Notes under the pieces: model-generated
Seen by the model: the letters and a program-made list of their open reading frames with translations, nothing else
Databases searched by the model: none
What the model was told of the DNA's origin: nothing
In this document: one piece after another, positions 1 to 8,600 of the stretch
Numbering within the stretch: position 1 is the first letter of the stretch
Layout of the letters: the number at the start of each line of letters is the position of its first letter
Source: JACMRI01 sp043778625
GTDB taxonomy: Bacteria > Bacteroidota > Bacteroidia > UBA4408
DNA: 11,992 bases
Assembly: GCA_043778625.1 (NCBI GenBank)
Contig: JAYWFU010000142.1
Span: forward strand, 1 to 11,992
Direction of reading: 5' to 3'
Translations under genes and position numbers: made by a program

Positions 1-179
1 TTTTTTTTCGGGAAAGCAACTAATTATTAGCGTACAAAAATTACCAAATACAAATTTTAAGTAACATTATGTTTTTAATTTTAATGCGTAAAGCCTGAAC
101 CGTATTAACCAAGCGTGTAATTTGTTGCTGTATATTATAAAACAAATTGGGTATAGTTGAATATCTTAAACTTAAAAAA

Positions 180-370
180 ACGAAAAAGATAATTACGCGC
201 TTAGTGCTTTGCTTAATAACCGATCTAACTACACTGGCTCAACCTTGGGCAACTATGAGTGCTACGTGGCACTACGGCTTTATTAGTGGTTATGGTGCTA
301 ATGGTTACAGAAAAATTACCTAGAACATAAAGACACCTTAATTGATGGTATTTACACCATCAAAACGTAG
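180..370 (+). pseudogene. Decayed 5' end of a small exported Bacteroidota protein (start codon lost, frameshifted)
   Basis: Read from position 180 in one frame, the codons give T-KKIITRLVLCLITDLTTLAQ, a normal lipid-spanning signal peptide except that the expected ATG is ACG. It continues as PWATMSATWHYGF and GYGANGYRKIT up to a TAG at 321-323. Switching frame at 323 gives EHKDTLIDGIYTIKT and a TAG at 368-370. The order W-H-Y, then G-Y-x-K-I, then K-D-T-L-I-D-G resembles the start of many T9SS-dependent hypothetical proteins of Bacteroidota, as I remember them. The agreement of both frames with one pattern is why I call a frameshifted remnant rather than noise. The rest of the gene, including any sorting domain, is absent. 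The function of the parent protein is unknown. Confidence 0.6.
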
Positions 371-416
371 GACTAATACAATTAATTTGTTTAAATGCAG
401 TTATATTTAAAATAAA

Positions 417-447
417 TTTGTTTGTATGTTATTAACAATTATCTTAG
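417..447 (+). promoter_or_regulatory. Candidate Bacteroidota-type promoter for the amidase gene
   Basis: TTTG at 417-420 is followed after 19 nt by TATCTTAG at 440-447. The known Bacteroidota sigma-ABfr consensus is TTTG, 19-21 nt, TAnnTTTG, so the -33 box is exact and the -7 box has one mismatch. Transcription would begin near 453, leaving a leader of about 29 nt. In such AT-rich DNA this match could be fortuitous. Confidence 0.35.
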
Positions 448-460
448 CATAAGTTTTTAA

Positions 461-499
461 TCATTAAAAAAACAATTATTCATGAAAAAACAATTATTC
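461..499 (+). repeat. Imperfect tandem duplication spanning the amidase start codon
   Basis: The 15-mer AAAAAACAATTATTC occurs at 467-481 and again at 485-499. It is preceded in the two copies by TCATTA and TCATG respectively. The second copy supplies the ATG at 482; the first has ATT at the equivalent place. The period is about 19 nt with a one-base indel, so an in-frame duplicated start is not created. Confidence 0.8.
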
Positions 500-3400
500 T
501 TCATTGCCTCTTTAGTAACTTTATTTAATTACTCCTCATTTGCCAATAATGGTGATAAAGAAGATAACCCGATAACAAATCCGTATAAAAATTTATTTGC
601 TAATTGTTATGCAAAATATGGTGCAACAATACCAGCAGGTATGTTAGAAGGGGTTGCTTTTTCGCAAACGCATTTCACACACATTACCCACGCTAATAGT
701 GTTTCGGAGTCGTGCATTGGTGTGCCTAACGCTTATGGGATTATGGGATTAGTAGCCAATGGCGAAAGTTATTTTAGAAACAACTTAGCGCTAGTAGCAA
801 GCCTATCAGGCATTACCGAGGAAGAAATTATAAGTAGTCCTGCCAAAAACATTGCAGCTTACGCATTGGCCTACAACGAATTAGCTTTACAAAATAATAT
901 TACGGCTACTACTGATATAAAACAACATATTGATATATTAGTGGCACTGAGCGAGTTGCCTTTAACTAGTGATATTCAAAACGATTTTGCATTAAATGCG
1001 CACCTATACAATATTTTAAATTTTATAAATAATTATTCAAATTATACTGAATTATTTGTAAGCCAACCATCAGCCATTAATTTACAAAATGTGTTTGGTA
1101 ATAATTACAAAATACTATCGGCAAGTAACATAACTATTACCCACGAAAGTGTGTACAACACCAACAGCGGTGCTACTTACCGCACTACTAATTTGGCACA
1201 AAACAATAGTGTTTTATCTGCTGATTATTCTCCTGCCCTGTGGAGTGCTGCGGCATCATGTAATCAAAGTTCACGCAGTGGCACAACTATAACCGCACTA
1301 GCCATACATACAGTACAAGGCTCGTATGCTGGTTGTATATCGTGGTTTAAAAATTGTTCAGCCTCAGCCTCGGCACATTACGTAATACGCTCAAGCGACG
1401 GACAAGTAACTCAAATGGTGTTGGAATCAGGTAAAGCATGGCACATTGGCTCAGCAAACCCCTACACTATTGGTATAGAGCATGAGGGGTATATAGCCCA
1501 ATCGTCGTGGTACACCAATAACATGTATGTATCATCAGCCGATTTAGCCAGAGATATTTGTGTTGATAATTCAATAGACCCATTAAAAACATATTATGGG
1601 GCAGGCTGTTCGGGTACAACGCAACAATGTGCAGTTGGCTCATGTACTAAGGTTAAGGGGCATCAAATGTTTCCAAGCCAAACACACAATGACCCTGGCG
1701 TAAACTGGAACTGGTTTAAATATTATAATTTAATAAACAACCCGTACACTACCTCAACAATTACAACTGCTACTGGCACAATTACCGACGCAGCAGGGTC
1801 GTCAGCTAATTATAGTAATGACGAACGCACGTTAATAAAAATAGCTCCGTCAGGCGCTACCAATATTACACTAACATTTACTCAATTTGGTTTTGAAAAT
1901 GGTTTCGATCATTTAATTATTTATGATGGGGCAACAACCTCGTCGCCACTTATAGGTAAATACACAGGTACATCAAGCCCAGGCACTGTTACCTCGTCAG
2001 GTGGAATAATATTAGTAGAGTATCGTACAGATTGTGCTACTACCGATATTGGATTTGTTGCTAACTACACTACTAACGGGCAGGTAATAAACACTAGCGA
2101 TGTGGTTCCGCCTACCACAAACATAGCCTTAACTAATAATTGGGTAAGCGCTAATTTTACTGCGAATTATAACGACACGGATAACGTAATTGTTGAAAAA
2201 TCGTATTTTCAAGTAAGTGATTTTAATGGTACTGAATGGCGTGCCAACAACACCCAAGGTTTTTATAACGATAATTTTGACGGTTCGGCAATTAATAGCG
2301 AATGGACTCAAAAAACGGGTACATGGACAATTGCAGGCAATGTGTTGGAGCAAACTGATGAAGCATTAAGTAACACTAATATTTACACTCCACTTACTCA
2401 AAACTTATCTAATCGTTATTTGTATCATTGGTCAGGTAATATGAGTGGTGCTGGCATAAATCGCCGTTCAGGGTTTCATTATTTTGTAGATGACCCCAAT
2501 GCAACAAACAGAGGTAATTCATATTTTATTTGGTTTAGATTAGATGATCATAAAATACAAATTTACAAAACAGTAAATGATGTATTTGGCTCACCAGTAC
2601 TTGACTCTACCTATAACTTTACGGCCAATACTTGGTACGACTTTAAGGTAATATATGATCGTATAACGGGGCGTCATGTAGTATACATTAACAACACTCC
2701 CGCCTGCGATTACACTGATCCTAACCCTTTAACTACAGGACAATACATATCATGGCGTAGTGGTAACTGTAATTATAAAATTAATAATTTACGAGTATAC
2801 CGTTCGCGCGCAGCAAGTACTCCAATATTTGTTGGGCCTGCCGCAAGTGATATGATGCGTTTTCAAAACCAATCGCCTACAACTCCTGCAGGACGTATTC
2901 GTTCAATAGCTAACGATGGTGTAGGTAATATATCAGCCATTGATGCACAAGATGTAAATGTAGATTGGACAGCACCACCAGCAGCACCTATTAACGATGG
3001 TATTACCACCACCGATATTGATACCACCTTTGATAACGGACAACTTTCATTTAACTTCCCTACGTTAGATGACCCTAACTCGGGAATTATTAATTACTCG
3101 TATGCAATAGGAACAACACCTGGTGCTTCAGATACGTACACTTGGACAGACTCAATAGGTGGAGATACTAAAACAATTACGGGATTAGGTCTATTTGTTA
3201 ATACTATATATTATGCTAGTGTAACTGCCACTAATGCGGCAGGAATTACTTCAGCCGTAAATACCAGCGACGGGCAATTGTACTTAGGACTTACTACCAA
3301 AACAAAATCAATAGTAGCCACCACCAACAAGTTAATTACATACCCTAATCCTGTTACAAAAGCTGATAAATTGAGTATTAGACTAACAAGCAGTGCTAAT

Positions 3401-3577
3401 GAACGTGCTACCATTCAAATTATTACAGAACAAGGGCAAGTTATTAAAACATTAATTACTCAAATAATTATTGGCGAAAATAATTTCACACTAGATAATA
3501 CTCTTTCACAAGGTATATATTTGCTAAAAATTAATAGCGATAGCAACAACATAGTTCAAAAATTAGTAATTCAATAA
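482..3577 (+). CDS. Secreted modular N-acetylmuramoyl-L-alanine amidase with CUB domain and T9SS type A sorting domain
   Basis: This enzyme is predicted to cleave the bond between MurNAc and L-Ala in peptidoglycan, outside the cell. A signal peptide covers residues 1 to about 21. Residues 35-145 resemble a lysozyme-like helical domain. Residues 250-420 are an Amidase_2 (PGRP-type) domain: the zinc ligands appear to be H276 (AIHTVQG), H394 (KGHQMF) and D404 (NDPG), with the same 10-residue H-to-D spacing as AmpD, and E333 (GIEHEG) is the probable catalytic acid. A CUB-like domain lies at about 428-530 (FDHLIIYDG). A jelly-roll/LamG-like module lies at about 595-775, flanked by Ig/Fn3-like segments to about 930. 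The C-terminal 80 residues (YPNP near 954, then GIYLLKI) are a type A sorting domain. The ATG at 482 directly precedes the signal peptide. No terminator separates it from the next gene. I am confident of the amidase and sorting domains and less sure of the middle modules. Confidence 0.9.
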   Translation: MKKQLFFIASLVTLFNYSSFANNGDKEDNPITNPYKNLFANCYAKYGATIPAGMLEGVAFSQTHFTHITHANSVSESCIGVPNAYGIMGLVANGESYFRNNLALVASLSGITEEEIISSPAKNIAAYALAYNELALQNNITATTDIKQHIDILVALSELPLTSDIQNDFALNAHLYNILNFINNYSNYTELFVSQPSAINLQNVFGNNYKILSASNITITHESVYNTNSGATYRTTNLAQNNSVLSADYSPALWSAAASCNQSSRSGTTITALAIHTVQGSYAGCISWFKNCSASASAHYVIRSSDGQVTQMVLESGKAWHIGSANPYTIGIEHEGYIAQSSWYTNNMYVSSADLARDICVDNSIDPLKTYYGAGCSGTTQQCAVGSCTKVKGHQMFPSQTHNDPGVNWNWFKYYNLINNPYTTSTITTATGTITDAAGSSANYSNDERTLIKIAPSGATNITLTFTQFGFENGFDHLIIYDGATTSSPLIGKYTGTSSPGTVTSSGGIILVEYRTDCATTDIGFVANYTTNGQVINTSDVVPPTTNIALTNNWVSANFTANYNDTDNVIVEKSYFQVSDFNGTEWRANNTQGFYNDNFDGSAINSEWTQKTGTWTIAGNVLEQTDEALSNTNIYTPLTQNLSNRYLYHWSGNMSGAGINRRSGFHYFVDDPNATNRGNSYFIWFRLDDHKIQIYKTVNDVFGSPVLDSTYNFTANTWYDFKVIYDRITGRHVVYINNTPACDYTDPNPLTTGQYISWRSGNCNYKINNLRVYRSRAASTPIFVGPAASDMMRFQNQSPTTPAGRIRSIANDGVGNISAIDAQDVNVDWTAPPAAPINDGITTTDIDTTFDNGQLSFNFPTLDDPNSGIINYSYAIGTTPGASDTYTWTDSIGGDTKTITGLGLFVNTIYYASVTATNAAGITSAVNTSDGQLYLGLTTKTKSIVATTNKLITYPNPVTKADKLSIRLTSSANERATIQIITEQGQVIKTLITQIIIGENNFTLDNTLSQGIYLLKINSDSNNIVQKLVIQ

Positions 3578-3612
3578 GGTATCATCATATTTACTTTAAA
3601 TAATAATATAGC

Positions 3613-4530
3613 ATGAAAAAAATAGTTTTAGCAGCATCATTACTTGTATCGGGTATAGCTGTAACACAGGCACAAAATGACTTGCAATACGCACACTTTA
3701 TGGTAAATACACTTACCTATAATCCAGCGGTGGCAGGTAGTACTAATAATTTAGATATTATATTGTTAGGGCGCAAGCAATGGGTAGGTATAGGACAATC
3801 TCCACTATCACAAACCTTAAATGCACACACTTATTTAGAAAAAATAAAAGGTGGGGTGGGATTAACCTTAATTAATGATAAATTAGGTTACGAAAACTCG
3901 TTGAATTTAAAAGCAAGCTATGCTTACCATATTAAGTTAGGTAAGGAGGCTACATTAGCTGCTGGTATTAGCGTTGGTTTCTTGTACAAATCAGTTGATC
4001 AAAGCAAGTTAGTATTTGACGACCAAACTGACCAAACTGCACAAAACTCATTAGGTAAAGAGTTTAAGCCCGACGTTAATGCGGGTTTGGAGTTTAGAAA
4101 CAAAGATTTAGTAGTAGGCTTGGCTAGCACGCACGTACCGCAAGGAGTAGGTAGTGCAACCAATTTTAAAGTGCCTCGTCATTATTTTTTGTATGCTAAA
4201 TATTACATCGCAGTATCTAAAGATTTAGATATTGTGCCTTCCGTTTTATTTAAAAGTGCTGGTTTCATTACCCAATTTGAAGGTAATGTAAACGTATTAT
4301 ATCAAAAAAAATACTGGGTAGGCTTAACTTATCGTAACAAAGAGGCGGCAGCAGGATTAGTAGGAATGCAAATTAACCAAAAATTTAAAATAGGTTACGC
4401 TTACGATTTTAACATGGGTATAACTAAAACAAACCACAGTTCAGGTTCGCACGAGCTGTTTGTAAATGTGATTTTACCTGGCTTTAACAAGAAAAAACAC
4501 TCAATGAAAACACCTCGTTTCTTTAATTAA
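3613..4530 (+). CDS. PorP/SprF family type IX secretion system membrane protein
   Basis: This is an outer-membrane beta-barrel of the PorP/SprF family. Known members assist the T9SS, and SprF-type members are needed for export of particular cargo with type B C-terminal domains. The signal peptide is MKKIVLAASLLVSGIAVTQA, cleaved before Q21. The family signatures follow: FMVNTLTYNPAVAGS at the N-terminus, then GRKQWVGI, SQTLNAHT, GGVGLTLINDKLGYENS and a series of amphipathic beta strands to the end. The length of 305 aa is usual for the family. There are 35 nt between it and the amidase stop and 36 nt to the kinase start, with no terminator seen, so cotranscription is plausible. The nearest type B cargo is the PKD protein beyond the kinase gene. 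Sequence alone cannot say whether this is the core PorP or a cargo-specific SprF-like paralogue; the location favours the latter. Confidence 0.9.
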   Translation: MKKIVLAASLLVSGIAVTQAQNDLQYAHFMVNTLTYNPAVAGSTNNLDIILLGRKQWVGIGQSPLSQTLNAHTYLEKIKGGVGLTLINDKLGYENSLNLKASYAYHIKLGKEATLAAGISVGFLYKSVDQSKLVFDDQTDQTAQNSLGKEFKPDVNAGLEFRNKDLVVGLASTHVPQGVGSATNFKVPRHYFLYAKYYIAVSKDLDIVPSVLFKSAGFITQFEGNVNVLYQKKYWVGLTYRNKEAAAGLVGMQINQKFKIGYAYDFNMGITKTNHSSGSHELFVNVILPGFNKKKHSMKTPRFFN

Positions 4531-4566
4531 TAATTACGAAAAATAATAGTAGTTTTTAATAATTGA

Positions 4567-5556
4567 ATGTTAAATACAAAATTAATTAACGCAATACAAA
4601 ATTTCGTCACCCACACCGTTCTGGTTGTGGGTGACGTTATGATTGACACCTACTACACAGGTAGCGTTAATCGTGTGTCGCCCGAAGCACCTGTGCCTGT
4701 GTTAGACTTAGATACTATTACACACAAACTAGGCGGGGCAGCCAACGTGGCTAGTAATATTAGTGCCTTAGGTGCTAAGGCTATGTTGCTATCAGTTACC
4801 GGTAACGATGCTACAGCACAACAACTACAAGCGTTGCTTACACAACAAAATATAACAGCGCACTTAATTGTAGATGAAAGTAGATGCACTACTCAAAAAA
4901 CAAGGTACATAGCCCAACAAAACCAATTACTAAGGGTAGATAACGAAACCAAAACGGAACTAGTACCCGCCATTGAAAACGAACTAATAGCACGTTTTTT
5001 AACTATACTCACTACCTCAACAATTGATGCTGTAATTATAGAAGATTATAACAAAGGAGTGCTTACCCCTAAGGTTATTAATGAATTAATAAATGCCTGT
5101 GCTGCTAACAAAATAAAAGTGTTTGTTGATCCTAAAAAAGACAATTTTTTTGAGTACAAAAATGTTACGGTATTTAAGCCTAATTTAAAAGAAATAGTAG
5201 CGGCATTACAATTAAAAACAACTGACGAAGAAACTATAAAAAAAGTAGCTACAGACTTACGTGCTCAACTTAATTCACAACTAGTTATGGTAACTCTTGC
5301 TGATAAGGGAATATTAATAGCATCTGCCGAAAATACAGGTATAATACCCGCTAAAAAACGAAGCGTAGCAGATGTGTCGGGCGCTGGAGATACAGTAATA
5401 GCAGCTACTGCGCTATGTAGCTTGCAAAATTTATCGTGGTATGAAACGGCCACATTAAGTAATTTGGCAGGAGGTGTGGTATGCGAAAAAATGGGTGTAG
5501 TAACAATAAGTAGCCAAGAATTAATAGCTGAAGTAATTAAAAGCATAGTTGAATAG
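4567..5556 (+). CDS. rfaE1: D-glycero-beta-D-manno-heptose-7-phosphate kinase (RfaE1 type, PfkB family)
   Basis: This kinase phosphorylates heptose 7-phosphate at C1 in the cytoplasm, a step of the ADP-heptose pathway that supplies lipopolysaccharide core sugars. The PfkB fold is clear. VVGDVMIDTYY (20-30) and SPEAPVP (38-44) are characteristic of the RfaE kinase domain. GGAANVASNISALGA (56-70) is the first PfkB signature region. EDYNKGVL (159-166), VDPKK (187-191) and VFKPN (202-206) follow, and DVSGAGDTV (269-277) is the ATP/anion-hole motif with D275 as catalytic base. At 329 aa it lacks the C-terminal nucleotidyltransferase domain of the bifunctional E. coli HldE, so that step must be encoded elsewhere. 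A GC-rich hairpin sits 38 nt into the gene. It separates the PorP/SprF gene from the PKD protein gene. A PfkB kinase for another sugar is possible, but the SPEAPVP motif argues against it. Confidence 0.88.
   Translation: MLNTKLINAIQNFVTHTVLVVGDVMIDTYYTGSVNRVSPEAPVPVLDLDTITHKLGGAANVASNISALGAKAMLLSVTGNDATAQQLQALLTQQNITAHLIVDESRCTTQKTRYIAQQNQLLRVDNETKTELVPAIENELIARFLTILTTSTIDAVIIEDYNKGVLTPKVINELINACAANKIKVFVDPKKDNFFEYKNVTVFKPNLKEIVAALQLKTTDEETIKKVATDLRAQLNSQLVMVTLADKGILIASAENTGIIPAKKRSVADVSGAGDTVIAATALCSLQNLSWYETATLSNLAGGVVCEKMGVVTISSQELIAEVIKSIVE
4605..4636 (+). repeat. GC-rich perfect inverted repeat inside the kinase start region
   Basis: CGTCACCCACA at 4605-4615 and TGTGGGTGACG at 4626-4636 are exact reverse complements around a 10-nt loop. 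Allowing one bulge, ACC and GGT extend the stem inward. In the mRNA this would be a stable hairpin starting 38 nt downstream of the AUG. The arms encode part of FVTHTV and VVGDV, so the right arm is constrained by the conserved GD motif. Confidence 0.75.
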
Positions 5557-5582
5557 TTTATGATTTATTCAAACTATTTTTT
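5552..5582 (+). terminator. Weak intrinsic terminator candidate after the kinase gene
   Basis: AATAGTTT (5552-5559) pairs exactly with AAACTATT (5571-5578) around an 11-nt loop, and a run of six T ends at 5582. The left arm overlaps the kinase stop codon (TAG at 5554-5556). The stem has only one G-C pair, so termination may be partial. It is the best terminator-like structure I noticed, and it would separate the kinase transcript from the PKD protein gene. Confidence 0.4.
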
Positions 5583-5629
5583 AATTTAGTAATGATACAT
5601 AAGGTAGTGGTAGCACATAATTTTAATAA

Positions 5630-8600
5630 ATGAAAATACATTTACATAAAATAGTTTGCATTTTAATTTTGCTAGCATTTATTGCTAACAAAGCTACTGC
5701 CCAAGGCGTAACCCCGTCTGATGGCGGGTGCGGCACTCGTCCAACTCCATTAATATCTTCTATTCAATCTGTATCTGGTAATACTGTTATTTGTGTAGCG
5801 TCAACACCAGCCGCAGTATCGTTAACCACAAGTAATAGCGTGGGTACAGGTATAAACGCTAACCACACACAGTTTTTAATATATACTGAATTTAGTTTAT
5901 CCAATAGTGGGTTTATTGAGGCAGGTAACCCATTACCAATTACCTTTAATCCAACGATATCTAGTTATAATCCAATTAAATATTCGTTGGTATTGGTAGA
6001 TACTTCTACAGCAAATTATTGTAGAGATAGCTCAAGTGTAACTATACAATTAGTACCTGCACTTGGCCCTAACTTAGCTATTAGCGCTAAAGACCGCGAC
6101 GGCGACTCAGTGTACTGTGTAATACCTGGCGACCCTAACGCTGCCTCTGACCCGGTTAAATTCAAACCACAATTTAACATGCCTGCCGGAACTGACTTAA
6201 CAGGCTACGCCTTTACTTGGAATATGGGCGACGGCACCCCATCATTTACACTCAACGACACCGCTACATTTTTATACACCTACAATAATCAAGGTATATT
6301 TAATGTAACCATGCACACATTAAGCCCAGGAGGTTGCACTGACGACGACACTATTAAAATAACGTATATCCGCACTAATAATTTGGCAATTTTGCCTATG
6401 ACGGGTGTAGGTAAACGTTTTTGTGTGCCACAAACCTACTTAGCCGAAATGCCTGCTGGAGTATTTTACGATAGATTTGTGTGGAACTTTGGTGATGGAA
6501 CAGCGAGCGTTACCACGTATACCAACAGTGTACCATCACACACCTATATCAAAAAAGGATTATTTAACATAACGGTAAGTGGCTTTAATGCCTGTGGGTC
6601 AGATGGTGCGGCATTGTTTAACTTAGACGCTATTAAAGGGGCAAAAGCCTATTTTTCAAATAAATCAGGTGGGGTAGAAACCTTACTAGGCTGTGAGCCA
6701 ATGCTTATTACATTTAAAGACACTTCCAAAGATGTGCCTACTACTTGGGCGCCACAAGGACCGCCTGCTGGCGCACCCAACTTTAACCCAACTGGCTACT
6801 TTGTACGTTGGGATTTAGGTACAGCCCACGCTCCCTTTGATGTAACAAGTGGCACGCATAATCCTCCACCACAAAGCTACAGTGCTGGCGTTTATTACAT
6901 TAAATTAATTGCCTATAGTTTTTGTGGTAATGATACTATAATTAAAAAATTAATTGTAAACCGCCCACCAATTGCCAATTTTACTTATAATACAAGCGGA
7001 ATATGCTCGCCTGTGTTAGTAAGTAGCATTATTAATACGTCAATTGATACTGGCTATGCACCTACCTATAATTGGACTATTAACGGTACTACCGTAGGCA
7101 CTACAACTAATATACCTAATCAAACCATAACCACCACTGGCTCTACATTAGTAAATGCTCCAGTAAATTTAACGGTAACTAATAACTGTGGTAGCAATAC
7201 CAAATTAACAACTGTTGCTAGTAACCCCGCTGTTGTGGCTAATTTTAAAGTAAATGAAGATTCTATTTGCACAGGCCAATCATTACTAGTTACTGATTTA
7301 AGTCAAGGTACGGCACTAAGTTATAATTGGAATTATGGCGGTAATGGCAATACAAGTAATGCGACTAATAGCCCAAGCACACAATCGTACACCACTTTGG
7401 GTAAAGACACCATAAAATTAATATTAACAGGGGCTTGCGGTACTAAAACTAAAAAACAACCCTTAATTATAAAAGGATATCCCAAAGCTAATGTTACTAC
7501 TGCTGATAGTGTGATATGCCCTGGAGCAACCGCTAAATTTACTAATGCTACTAATTCAGGCAATGCCAGTACTTATAGTTGGGCTAACGGAGCTAGTTCA
7601 AACCCAACAAGTTCAACCAATGCTAGCTTTGAAACTGTGCAATACTCCAACCCCGGTATTGTATATGTTAAACTTACCGTAGACTCCATAGGTTGTAAAA
7701 CCACTGATAGTGTTAAGGTGCGCATAAACCCTCGCCCATTTACACAAATAGCAGCAAACAAGCTTAGCGTATGCTCGCCCGATACGGTGGTGTTTACCAA
7801 CAATAGCGTACTTAATACGGGCGACACTTATTACTGGAACTATGGTAATGGAGTAACCAGCACCTCGTTTGCCCCACAAGCCACGCCACCACTCGTTTAC
7901 AGTTCGTTTGATGATTCGACTATTACCGTTTATTTTAAAATATCGTCAGGCACTAGTGGCTGTGTTGATAGTAATTCGTTAGTTATAAATACTCACCCCT
8001 ATCCTACCTCTAATTTTACGGTTAATGATACTGTTTGCTTGGGTGGAGAATCATCGTTTGCTAACACTACCTCGCAAACTATTACGGGTACGTTAAATGA
8101 TTCGTGGAAGTTTGGAGATAATGTAACCTCAGTAGATAAAAACCCTAAGCACACGTACTCGGCAGTAGGTAATTATGAAATAACGTTGCAAAGTACTAGC
8201 CAATATGGCTGTGTTAATGTACATAAAGATACCATAACAATATTGGGAATACCTGTGCCGCTATTTAACTTCCCTATTGTGTGCGAAAAAGATAGTACAC
8301 AACTCGATGCCTCCCCATCAACAGGTGCGGCCAGCTATAGTTGGGATTTTGGCAATGTCGCAACAGGCGCTAACAATACCTCAACAGCAATGTCGCCCAA
8401 GCATTTATATAGTACCAATGGTATATTTACAGTAAAATTAACCATAAAAAATAGTTTTGGCTGTACTGATAGTTTAAAACAAGTAGTTAAGGTAAACCCT
8501 AAGCCAGTGGCTGATTTTAAATTTGGAAATGCTGGGTTTGGTACGGGAGGTACTTGTGCTCAAAAACCAATATCATTCTTGGATCAATCATCTACCAATA

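Noticed and set aside
41..240. A minus-strand frame open for about 65 codons across the left end, ending at a stop at 41-43
   Set aside because: It has no usable start codon, is of low-complexity AT-rich composition, and overlaps the recognisable plus-strand signal-peptide remnant, so it is most likely chance.
5582..5589. TAATTTAG upstream of the PKD gene as a -7 promoter box
   Set aside because: One mismatch to TAnnTTTG, and no TTTG at 19-21 nt upstream (TATG instead); not distinguishable from the AT-rich background.
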